Shown here: positions 1 through 6,915 of the stretch, piece by piece | Numbering within the stretch: the first letter of the stretch is position 1 | Layout: the number at the start of each line of letters is the position of its first letter | NCBI RefSeq assembly: GCF_000716545.1 | Contig: NZ_JNWZ01000095.1 | Location: 1-22,328, forward strand | Reading direction: 5' to 3' | Source: Kitasatospora phosalacinea | Lineage (GTDB): Bacteria > Actinomycetota > Actinomycetes > Streptomycetales > Streptomycetaceae | DNA length: 22,328 bases | Notes under the pieces: model-generated | The model's input: only the letters and a program-made list of their open reading frames with translations | Database searches by the model: none | Told to the model about the DNA's origin: nothing | Made by a program: the position numbers and the translations under genes

Positions 1-81
1 CGCCTGCAGTACCGCCCCGAGACCCTCGACGGCTTCATAGCCGGCACCGGCCTGACCCTCGACACCCCAACCTCACCCTGA
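1..81 (+). CDS. IS630-type transposase, C-terminal end (partial)
   Basis: The reading frame is open from base 1 and stops at 79-81. It gives 26 residues, including YRPETLDGFIAGTGL. The same pattern (RL-Q, P-x-L, DG, AGTGL) ends the IS630-family transposase read from the minus strand at 17065, so this is the tail of a second, non-identical member of that family. Known of the family: DDE transposases that insert at TA dinucleotides. Just after the stop, CCGACGTCAG (86-95) resembles the CCGACATCAC inside the terminal repeats of the other element, so this element probably ends near 105-115. The rest lies outside the window, and whether it is intact cannot be judged. Confidence 0.7.
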   Translation, partial: RLQYRPETLDGFIAGTGLTLDTPTSP

Positions 82-227
82 CAAGCCGACGTCAGTAACG
101 GCTGCACCGAAGGCGCCAAGACACGAACCAGGCCAATCATGGGGCAGACGCACGACCGAGCGGGCCGTACGCCCTCCAGTGATCATCACCATGCAACGTC
201 ACCGGACCGATTACGGACCAGAGCCGC

Positions 228-3200
228 TCACCGTACAGACCCGCCGACAGCGGTCTCCGCGTTGTCGCCGTCCCAACCGGTGGGGCTGCGCCAGATGACA
301 TTGACACGGAAGACGTTGCGGATCGTGTCAACGGACCAGTTCTCGGCCGGGGGTTCGGCGAGGACGAGGTAGAGGCCGTCGGCTGGCTCCGGCAGCGTGT
401 GGTTGATCTCGAGCAGGCGGGTTGCGCCCGATCGCAGGTCCGCATAGGTGGAGCAGCCTGCGCCCAACGCCTCGTAGAGGAAGAGACCGTGCTGGGTGAC
501 ACAGCTGACGTCGACGATCACCGAGTCGGTCGGCTGGAGGTCTGCCCAGAGGAGTGATGCCTTCAGCGCGTGACGAACCGCTTCGTGCTTCTTGCATGCG
601 CGGTCGGTGCCGGCGGCAGTCTCCAGCGCGCGAAGGAAGTCGTCCTTCGTGGTCGCAGCCGGTGTTGTGGCGGTGGTGTCCGCAGTGGTCATCTGCACTT
701 CTTCCTTCTGATCGGCTTGCGTCGGGGCGACGAGGGCCGCGTCGTCGGAGTTCGGTTTCGTCGCCGTACTGAAGCGCTCGTGGAGTTCTCGCCGTGCCTC
801 AGCGAGGGGCCCTGCCCAGCCGGAAGCGTCCAACCCTTCCGCGAGCCGGCCCACGTCGAAATTGCTCTCCTTGAGCGCGCGGTTGGTCGTCGTGGCGAGG
901 TCGCGAAGTACACCGAGTCGCTCTCTGTTCGGGTCGCCGAGAAGGTGAAGTACGTCGACCCAGTCGGCCTGGTCCCGTCGGAGGACACGGTTGGCCATGC
1001 CCTGGAGGTCGGAGAGGCGATTACGGGCGTCGGGAACGCTGCCGTCGCGCTCCACCAGTTCTCCGAGCACGTCGAGTGCCGCCAGGTAGCGCTCGACCAT
1101 TCGGTCCGAAACGGGCGACCGACCGCGCTGGTCGGAGGTGAGCACCGTCTGGGTCGTGTCGTTGGTGAACACCCAGCAGTCCAGCTTCGCCCCCCGCAGT
1201 GGGGGAACCGACCCATGGCGGACGGTGAGGACGAGCGGACGGTCGATCATCGGCGACAACGGCTTGACCTTGTAGCGACCGCCCGGTGTCCGGTCCACGA
1301 CCTCCACCCGGACATCGGTGCCGACCCGGGGAAGCGCTCCGACCCTGCTGCCCTCCGGCTGGGTATCGAGCGTCTTCGGGGCAAGCGCGTCCCCGTCGTC
1401 GGTGAGCGCCGTCGGCAGCGGGGCAGTGTGCAGGACGGTCAGGCTCTGGGTGCTGCGGGTAAGGGCGACGTACAGCCGGCGCAGCCCGGTGGGGCCGCGG
1501 TCCGCGATCGTGGCGGGTTCGACAACCAGGACGTGGTCGTACTCCATGCCTTTGACCTGAGCTGCAGTCAGTACGGAGACGGGCTCGCCGTTCTGCTCAC
1601 CAATGGCGCTGTCCTCGGCGATCCTGCGGCCGATGGCGCCCAGCCAGTCCGAGTCGTCGGGAACGATGACAGCCACGGAGCGGGGGGTGTTGCCATCGCT
1701 GGTGTCAACGAGCCGGGCCACCTGGGCGACGGTGTCGTCGAGCAGCTTCCATGGTTCGGTTGCCATGGTCCGAACGGCGTCTGCTCCCGCCTCCCGGACA
1801 GCCTTCGGATACGGCAGGGTCGGAGCGATCGCATGCGCGAGCGGGGCGACGAACTCCATGATTTCGGTGGGTACGCGGTAGCTCGTGGTGAGGTGGGCCA
1901 CGCTCCAGTCACCGTGGTCGGAGAGGATCGCGCCGAGCAGGTCCCAGCTCGGCGGGATGTGGGCGCCCGTCGCCTGTGCGAGGTCGCCCAGGACGGTCAT
2001 GGAGCCGCCGACGGCGCAGCGCCGCCGCAGGGAGCGGGCCTGCATGGGCGTGAGGTCCTGGGCCTCGTCGACGACGATGTGCCCGTATCGCGGTGGGGTG
2101 TCGCCGCTGATCAGCACGCGGAGCTCTTCGAGGCAGACGTGGTCGTCGAGGGTCCACGGATCGGCGTCCGCGCTGGCGGCACGTGCCCGCAGCAGGGCTG
2201 CCTGCTCGTCCTCGTCGAGGATGCCGTCGGCGCAATCCCGCAGCAGGTCGGTCGAGTCGTAGAGGCTGCGCAGGGCCTCCCGGGGCCCGGGGGAAGGCCA
2301 GATGCGTTCGACGAGGCGCTCGACCCGGCGGTTGCGCTCCAGGTCACGGCGGATGGTGTCGGCCTGCCTGCGGCGCGGCGCGATGTCGGCGAGTTCCTGG
2401 AGGAGCCGGTCGACGAAGAGCGCTCGGAATCGGTCGCGCCGCTCCCGGAAGGGTCCGTCGCCTGCGTGGGCCCGGTCGAGGAGGACGAGGACCTCGGACT
2501 TCGGCACGCGAAGGGTCGTACTGCCGGCGGTGACGACGATCGCGGGCTCGTCGCCCTCGAAAGAGGGATCGACGGTGAGGGCGTCGAGAGCTTCGGGATG
2601 GAAGTCGCTTTCGACGCGGCGCCGCAGTACGGCGGCCATGCGCTCGTCCGACTTCACGAGGCGGGCCTTCGCGGAGTCGGCGCCGAGGATCTCGCCCTCC
2701 CACAGGCGGTCGAGTTGGACGGCGTTGACGTCCCGGGTGCCGAGGGTGGGGAGGACCTGGCCGACGTAGTCGAGGAACCGCTGGTGGGGGCCGATGACCA
2801 GGATGTCCTTGGCCTTGAAGTGCTCGTTGCTGACGAGCCAGGTCACCCGGTGGAGGCCGACCGCCGACTTGCCGGTGCCGGGGCCGCCCTGTACGACGAG
2901 GATGTCCGACGGCGAGCCGGTGACCAGCTCCATCTGGTCACGGCGGATGGTCTCGACGATGTCCCGCATTCGGCCGCCGCGCGACCGCTGGAGCTCCCGA
3001 AGCAGGAAGTCGTCCGGCTGGAGTTCCTTTCGCCGCTGGTGTCGTACGACATTGCCGGGGGTGGGGGCCGCGGCCCGCCCCGCGGTGGGCGTCGTGCCCT
3101 TCGCCTGGTCTTCGTCGGCAGCCCGGCGGGGCTCCGGCACGACGGCGGGCTCGGGAGTTGTCCGGACCGCGGAAGCAGGCGTCGGCGGGGTGATCTCGTC

Positions 3201-3623
3201 GTAGTAGTTCTCGACGATCTGCTGCACGCAGCGGAGCTGCCGACGCAGGACCACCTCGCCCGGGTTTTCGGGCCGGGCCTCGATCCACTTCTTTGCCATG
3301 CGGCTGGTCCACAGCAGGACCACCGGCTCGTGCGAGGCGTCCTGCACGCCGCGGCGGCCGATGTACCAGGGACGCGGCTCTCCGCCCGGATCCTCCGGTG
3401 CGTCGACCCGGGCGAAGACCAGGGCTTCGCTGCCGAGCCCGCCGTAGGACTCCGCGCGGGCCTCCGCCTCGGCCCGGTTGGCGATGCCGTCCTTGCCGCT
3501 TGCCGAGGCGGTGGCGGCCGAAGTCCCGCTCATTTCGGCCAGTTTCGTGGTGTAGCAGTCGTACGCGTGGTCCACCGCCCGCTGCTCGCCGGCGAGGATC
3601 TCGTCCCGAGTGGTGGTGCTCAT
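228..3623 (-). CDS. HelD-like superfamily 1 ATPase with long C-terminal extension
   Basis: This 1131-aa protein has the superfamily 1 motifs in order: Walker A QGGPGTGKSAVGLHR (about 245-259), IVVDEAQDL (516-524), GDLAQAT (546-552), TTSYRVPTE (579-587), VKGMEYD (690-696) and YVALTRS (718-724). The N-terminal pattern EQRAVDHAYDCYTTKL and the Walker A box are typical of HelD, an RNA-polymerase-binding ATPase that frees stalled polymerase. HelD proteins are usually about 700-750 aa. Here about 390 residues follow motif VI: a region to about 950, a low-complexity linker, and a C-terminal domain (about 990-1131) that I do not recognise. Start: the ATG at 3621-3623 is preceded by AGGGAGG six bases upstream. 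A longer frame to 3659 has no better site. It is third in the minus-strand set behind the SMC-like ATPase, so a defence role is inferred. It could equally be a DNA translocase. Confidence 0.8.
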   Translation of the reverse strand: MSTTTRDEILAGEQRAVDHAYDCYTTKLAEMSGTSAATASASGKDGIANRAEAEARAESYGGLGSEALVFARVDAPEDPGGEPRPWYIGRRGVQDASHEPVVLLWTSRMAKKWIEARPENPGEVVLRRQLRCVQQIVENYYDEITPPTPASAVRTTPEPAVVPEPRRAADEDQAKGTTPTAGRAAAPTPGNVVRHQRRKELQPDDFLLRELQRSRGGRMRDIVETIRRDQMELVTGSPSDILVVQGGPGTGKSAVGLHRVTWLVSNEHFKAKDILVIGPHQRFLDYVGQVLPTLGTRDVNAVQLDRLWEGEILGADSAKARLVKSDERMAAVLRRRVESDFHPEALDALTVDPSFEGDEPAIVVTAGSTTLRVPKSEVLVLLDRAHAGDGPFRERRDRFRALFVDRLLQELADIAPRRRQADTIRRDLERNRRVERLVERIWPSPGPREALRSLYDSTDLLRDCADGILDEDEQAALLRARAASADADPWTLDDHVCLEELRVLISGDTPPRYGHIVVDEAQDLTPMQARSLRRRCAVGGSMTVLGDLAQATGAHIPPSWDLLGAILSDHGDWSVAHLTTSYRVPTEIMEFVAPLAHAIAPTLPYPKAVREAGADAVRTMATEPWKLLDDTVAQVARLVDTSDGNTPRSVAVIVPDDSDWLGAIGRRIAEDSAIGEQNGEPVSVLTAAQVKGMEYDHVLVVEPATIADRGPTGLRRLYVALTRSTQSLTVLHTAPLPTALTDDGDALAPKTLDTQPEGSRVGALPRVGTDVRVEVVDRTPGGRYKVKPLSPMIDRPLVLTVRHGSVPPLRGAKLDCWVFTNDTTQTVLTSDQRGRSPVSDRMVERYLAALDVLGELVERDGSVPDARNRLSDLQGMANRVLRRDQADWVDVLHLLGDPNRERLGVLRDLATTTNRALKESNFDVGRLAEGLDASGWAGPLAEARRELHERFSTATKPNSDDAALVAPTQADQKEEVQMTTADTTATTPAATTKDDFLRALETAAGTDRACKKHEAVRHALKASLLWADLQPTDSVIVDVSCVTQHGLFLYEALGAGCSTYADLRSGATRLLEINHTLPEPADGLYLVLAEPPAENWSVDTIRNVFRVNVIWRSPTGWDGDNAETAVGGSVR
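690..710 (-). promoter_or_regulatory. Possible internal ribosome binding site within the HelD-like gene
   Basis: Inside the linker of the HelD-like gene, an AGGAAG (complement of 701-706) lies eight bases before an in-frame ATG (690-692). Starting there would give a separate 154-aa protein equal to the C-terminal domain (residues 978-1131). This rests on spacing and domain boundary only. Confidence 0.3.
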
Positions 3624-3636
3624 GTGCGTCCTCCCT

Positions 3637-3673
3637 GCGGTGCCGGGGAGCACCGCCACGGGCGTGTGCCCGT
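3637..3673 (-). promoter_or_regulatory. Two tandem hairpins in the leader of the HelD-like gene
   Basis: The 97 bases between the small helical gene and the HelD-like start hold two perfect inverted repeats. GCGGTGC/GCACCGC (3637-3643 and 3650-3656) has a 6-base loop, and ACGGGC/GCCCGT (3658-3663 and 3668-3673) has a 4-base loop. The first ends directly at the Shine-Dalgarno sequence (about 3630-3636). Upstream of both, 3680-3698 is unusually AT-rich for this DNA. An own promoter, a partial terminator or translational control are all possible. No U-tract is present. Confidence 0.45.
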
Positions 3674-3720
3674 ACCCCGATGAAACAACTATCAGAAACC
3701 GGACATGGGGTGACGGGCAG

Positions 3721-4095
3721 TCAGAGGATCAGCTCTCGGACGAGGCCGTCGGCTTCGGTTCGCCAGCCCTGCACCTGTTCGTACGTGGGCCCGAGCTCGT
3801 ACAGGTGGTAGTGGCACCCCAGACTGAGTTGGGACCAGAGGGCTCTCGCGCGCCGGGCCGTCTCGGCGGGTGCGACGGAGTGCAGGAGGAGCAGTTTGGC
3901 TCGGCCGGTCGTACGGGACAGGCCCGGCACCGCGGCTGCCAGCGCCTGATCGACACAGAGCTCCAGCGCAGTCCGCAGGGCGAGGCAGGCGCCGCGGTGC
4001 CGACCGGCGGCGGTGGCATCGGCGAGCTCGCCGTCGAGGAGACGGTAGGCGGTCGACAGCAGCCCGGCGACGGACGTGGGGGAGGCGGCGGTCAT
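3721..4095 (-). CDS. Small helical protein coupled to the SMC-like ATPase
   Basis: This 124-aa protein appears mostly alpha-helical. Two segments stand out: ACLALRTALELCVDQAL (36-52) and LSQ-like LSLGCHYHLYELGPTYEQV (90-108). The ATG (4093-4095) overlaps the stop of the ATPase gene as ATGA, so the two are very probably translated together and may form a complex. The helical content and small size recall HEPN-like proteins, but no R-x4-6-H catalytic motif is visible, so RNase activity is not supported. I do not recognise a named family. A longer open frame to 4221 exists, but it only runs over ATPase codons and lacks a plausible start context. As in other SMC-type defence operons, a small partner or adaptor of the ATPase is the likeliest role (inference). 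Confidence 0.75.
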   Translation of the reverse strand: MTAASPTSVAGLLSTAYRLLDGELADATAAGRHRGACLALRTALELCVDQALAAAVPGLSRTTGRAKLLLLHSVAPAETARRARALWSQLSLGCHYHLYELGPTYEQVQGWRTEADGLVRELIL

Positions 4096-6527
4096 GCGGA
4101 CACCTCCGGCTTGCGGATCTTCTGGGCCAGGTTCTCGACGTCCGTGACGAAGCGGTGGGGGTCGGTGATCAGGGCGCCGCCGGGGTGGGCTCCGCTCTGG
4201 CACTGCTGGATCAGGGAGCACGCCGGGGTTCCGTAGCGGCGGCGCACCTCCTCCCTGACGTCGCTGCCGCGCCGCACATCGCCGAACAGGGCGAGCGCCG
4301 CGACTTCCTGGAACCTGTCAGCGCCGTCGATCGCAGCCGCGAGGTCGTGTTCCGACCCGCCCGAACGGTGGTGACGGATCCATGCGGCCTCCAGGAACGC
4401 GTTCTCCAGGGAGATGCGGCACAGGCCGGGCAGCACATGGCTGTACGTCTCGGCGGGAAGGCCCGGGGTGGCGGCAATGGCCCGGGCGTCGCCGATGGCC
4501 TGGGCGACCGGGTCGTCGACACAGTCGACCTTCACGCGCGACCCTTCGCCCCGCGCCACCTGGAAGACCGTGACCGGCAGTTCCTGGTCGGTGAACGCCT
4601 TCTGCAGCCGGGGGTCGTGGGTGAACACGACGATCTGCCGGTGCCTGCCCAGCTCGTGCAGGACCTGGGCGAGCCCGTGCACCTTGGTCGGGTCCATGGA
4701 CTGCACCGGGTCGTCGATGACGAGGAAACCGAACGGGCTGTCTGCGGTCGTGGCCCTCGGTAGGAAGAGGGAGAGCGCGAGGGAGTGCAGCTCTCCCTGG
4801 CTCATGACGTCGAGTGCCGGGGCGTCCTGGCCGTCGACGGAGGCCGCCATCACGAGCCTGCGGACGTTCGCCTTCTCGCTGCCCTTCAGGCTCACGGCCG
4901 TGAGGTCGACATTGCTCTCCTGCCGAAGGCGCTCCCAGATGCCCTGCGTGGCGTCGGTGAAGCGCTCCATACGCTGCTCTCGCAGTTCGGTGGAGAGGTC
5001 CTTGAGCCACTTCACCGCCTTGCGGAGGTTGCTCAGCAGGGGCTTGTTCCGTTCGGTCTCGCGTGCCTTGTCCGCCCAGGCTGCGAGCCGGATGACGAGC
5101 GCGCGCCACCGCTCGTCGCGTTCCTCCAGTTCACGGACCGCGCGCCTCCTGACGGTGTCGCAGGCGTCGGCGAGAACCGTGGCGGCGTCCTCGGCACTCC
5201 TGGCGAGCTCGACAGGGTCGGTGATCCGCCGACAGTCCGTCCACACCGCCCACGGGCCGGCCAGGACAGCCGGGATCCGCCGGGGACTCTCGATGAGGTT
5301 CTGGAGGTCCTGCCTGCCCGTCCGGACGGCGGCGTGCGCGTCCTCGGCGGTCTTCGCCTCGCGGCGCAGCTCCGCCACCTGGTCGGCGGCGCGGTCGTAC
5401 CACTCCCGGCTGAGGACCCGTTCCGTTCCGCAGGCCGGGCAGACGTCGTCGGGGTGCCGGTCGGCGTGGGCGAGGACCTTCTCCAGCAGGTCGGCGCGCA
5501 GCCGGGCGTTCTCGGCGTCGGTGCCGTGGAGGTCCTCCACGTCGGCGAGGGCGATCCGCAGCCGCTGGACGGCCTCCCCGACCTTCGCCAGGTCGGGTCC
5601 CTGCGCCTCGGTTTCGAAATGGAGTTCGGCGAGTCGGCTGTCGTCGGCCGGGGGGAGACCGGCGACCAGCGCGTCGATGGTGTCGAGGTCCAGCGCTCCC
5701 GGGGTGTCCACGGCGAGCACGGCCCGTACGGCACGGTCGTCGTCCTCCAGCGCGTAGAGGGCGTCCTTCAGATCGGGCAGGCTGTCCCTCGCCTCCTTCG
5801 CGGCGGTGGCAAGGGCCTTCTCCTGCGCGGTCAGCTTGTTGACCGCGGTGGAGAGCAGGTCCATGCCGAGGATCCCGGCGATCGCGTCGTACCGTTCGGA
5901 CGGCTTGCCGGTGAGCATGAGGTCGAGGTCGGTGTGCGAGAGGAACGGCCGCTGGTCGGCGAGGGCCGCCCCCCAGCTGGCCTCGGCCAGGGGAACGGTG
6001 CCGTGGCCAGGGCGCTTGAAGCTGGCCTCGGAGCTGCCGAACTCCTCGCCGGCCCAGGTACGGGTGAGGGTGCTGTTGCCGGTGTCGCCCTCGATCGCGA
6101 GCTTGAGCTCGATCTTGGGCCGTTCGGCGCTGTGGAGGTTGGCCCAGTACCCGCCGCGGTTGGCGTCCTGGCCAGGCCGGTGGGCCCGGGTGCCGGTGAA
6201 GCCGACCTCGATGGCGTCGGCGAGGCTGGACTTACCGGAGCCGTTGCGGCCCACGACGAGGTTGACGCCCGGGCGGGGGCTGAGGCTCAGCCGGGCGCGG
6301 GGGCCGATGCCGCGGAAGCCGCTGACGGCGAGGGAGCCGAGGTAGACGCGTCCGGAGACGCCGAACGACGTAGCGGTGGCGTCGGCCTCGCCGGTGCCGC
6401 CGTCACTGTCGAGCGCGTCGCGGACAAGAGTCTTGACGGTCCCGGGCAGGTCCGACTCCGCCAGGCGCGCTGCCACCGCCTCGCTGAGGGGGAGCGCGGT
6501 CTGCTGGTGCTGTTCCGCCTTGGTCAC
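4092..6527 (-). CDS. SMC/Rad50-like AAA ATPase with zinc-hook-like motif
   Basis: This 811-aa protein is built like an SMC/RecF-type ATPase. Walker A is GRNGSGKSS (93-101), helical arms lead to a CPAC pair (C363, C366) that resembles the Rad50 zinc hook, the ABC signature is SQGELHSLALSLF (576-588), Walker B is FLVIDDP (601-607), and there is an H-loop histidine in VVFTHD (633-638). Such proteins form dimers around DNA ends or unusual DNA, and several phage-defence systems (Lamassu, RloC-like, Gabija) use related ATPases. About 150 residues follow the H-loop, including CRISLENAFLEAAW, and could be an effector or partner-binding region. The GTG start (6525-6527) has AGGAGG seven bases upstream. 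It is first in the minus-strand set. SbcC is less likely, because no SbcD nuclease gene is adjacent and the arms are short. Confidence 0.88.
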   Translation of the reverse strand: MTKAEQHQQTALPLSEAVAARLAESDLPGTVKTLVRDALDSDGGTGEADATATSFGVSGRVYLGSLAVSGFRGIGPRARLSLSPRPGVNLVVGRNGSGKSSLADAIEVGFTGTRAHRPGQDANRGGYWANLHSAERPKIELKLAIEGDTGNSTLTRTWAGEEFGSSEASFKRPGHGTVPLAEASWGAALADQRPFLSHTDLDLMLTGKPSERYDAIAGILGMDLLSTAVNKLTAQEKALATAAKEARDSLPDLKDALYALEDDDRAVRAVLAVDTPGALDLDTIDALVAGLPPADDSRLAELHFETEAQGPDLAKVGEAVQRLRIALADVEDLHGTDAENARLRADLLEKVLAHADRHPDDVCPACGTERVLSREWYDRAADQVAELRREAKTAEDAHAAVRTGRQDLQNLIESPRRIPAVLAGPWAVWTDCRRITDPVELARSAEDAATVLADACDTVRRRAVRELEERDERWRALVIRLAAWADKARETERNKPLLSNLRKAVKWLKDLSTELREQRMERFTDATQGIWERLRQESNVDLTAVSLKGSEKANVRRLVMAASVDGQDAPALDVMSQGELHSLALSLFLPRATTADSPFGFLVIDDPVQSMDPTKVHGLAQVLHELGRHRQIVVFTHDPRLQKAFTDQELPVTVFQVARGEGSRVKVDCVDDPVAQAIGDARAIAATPGLPAETYSHVLPGLCRISLENAFLEAAWIRHHRSGGSEHDLAAAIDGADRFQEVAALALFGDVRRGSDVREEVRRRYGTPACSLIQQCQSGAHPGGALITDPHRFVTDVENLAQKIRKPEVSA

Positions 6528-6633
6528 GAAGGGCCTCCTGCGCAGTGTTGCGGGGATCAGGCGGTGTCCTGCACGGCCTGCTGACAGGACGGAACGCTAG
6601 AGAGCGAGCGGCGCTGAGCCACTACGATTCACT

Positions 6634-6651
6634 GGTAACCAGGGTTATCAA
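6634..6651 (-). promoter_or_regulatory. Candidate operator 1 (facing the ATPase operon)
   Basis: The plus strand reads GGTAACCAGGGTTATCAA. On the minus strand this is TTGATAAC-CCTGG-TTACC, which matches operator 2 at 13 of 13 defined positions. The core GATAAC-N4-GTTACC is a near-perfect dyad, as expected for a dimeric DNA-binding protein. It lies 107 bases upstream of the GTG at 6527. Confidence 0.6.
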
Positions 6652-6751
6652 CTTCCTGTTGTGCCTTTCTAGTTGGCTTTCCTCGGCCTTCTCCGGGGCC
6701 TCTGGGGCAAGGCCTGGCCGGGACGTCGATCGGCGCGGAGGCCCGGCTTGT

Positions 6752-6765
6752 GCGATTCGAATCGC
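6752..6765. repeat. Perfect 14-bp palindrome GCGATTCGAATCGC
   Basis: The 14 bases are an exact palindrome with no spacer and directly abut operator 2. Part of the sequence (CGATTC) recurs at 6625-6630 next to operator 1. It may be a binding site for a second regulator or an extension of the operator. Confidence 0.6.
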
Positions 6766-6783
6766 TTGATAACGGGGGTTACC
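6766..6783 (+). promoter_or_regulatory. Candidate operator 2 (facing the restriction operon)
   Basis: TTGATAACGGGGGTTACC is the plus-strand counterpart of operator 1. The two sites are head to head with centres 132 bp apart, each oriented with its own transcription unit. This one lies 133 bases upstream of the ATG at 6916. The embedded TTGATA could serve as a -35 box, so a bound protein would block it. Confidence 0.6.
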
Positions 6784-6915
6784 AGGCGAACAAATGATCT
6801 GGCCCTTGATATCGGTAGGATTCTGCTCTCTGCCGCCGACGGCTCCCCGGAGCTGGCGCGGCGGACACGACTCCACGGAGCTCAACGGACATTCGCGACC
6901 ACGGGAGGGGGATCG

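Larger units (their letters stand above)
6528..6915. promoter_or_regulatory. Divergent control region between the two operons
   Basis: These 388 bases separate the ATPase gene (minus) from the pseudo-methylase gene (plus). No convincing gene is present. It carries two matching 18-bp sites pointing outward and one 14-bp palindrome, listed separately. Each 18-bp site begins with TTGATA, a fair -35 box for the transcript it faces. Matching -10 boxes are weak. TAGGAT (6816-6821) is a -10-like sequence for the plus operon, but without a clear -35 at normal distance. Confidence 0.6.

Noticed and set aside
82..227. Terminator after the HelD-like gene
   Set aside because: Only a weak GTGAT-C-ATCAC repeat was found (about 178-190), too short to call.
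570..3683. Very long open frame on the plus strand opposite the HelD-like gene
   Set aside because: It has no recognisable motifs and its openness follows from GC-rich third positions of the opposite gene. The minus strand carries clear helicase motifs.
3624..3720. Rifamycin-associated element upstream of the HelD-like gene
   Set aside because: The two hairpins do not form the 19-bp palindrome expected for that element.
3721..4095. Calling the 124-aa protein a HEPN RNase
   Set aside because: No R-x4-6-H motif is visible. Only size and helical look agree.
4092..6527. Calling the ATPase SbcC/Rad50
   Set aside because: No SbcD/Mre11 gene is adjacent, the coiled arms are short, and a long extra C-terminal region follows the H-loop.
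4785..6584. Long plus-strand open frame opposite the SMC-like ATPase
   Set aside because: It is rich in repeated Gly/Val/Glu/Leu stretches typical of antisense frames. The minus strand has Walker A, signature and Walker B.
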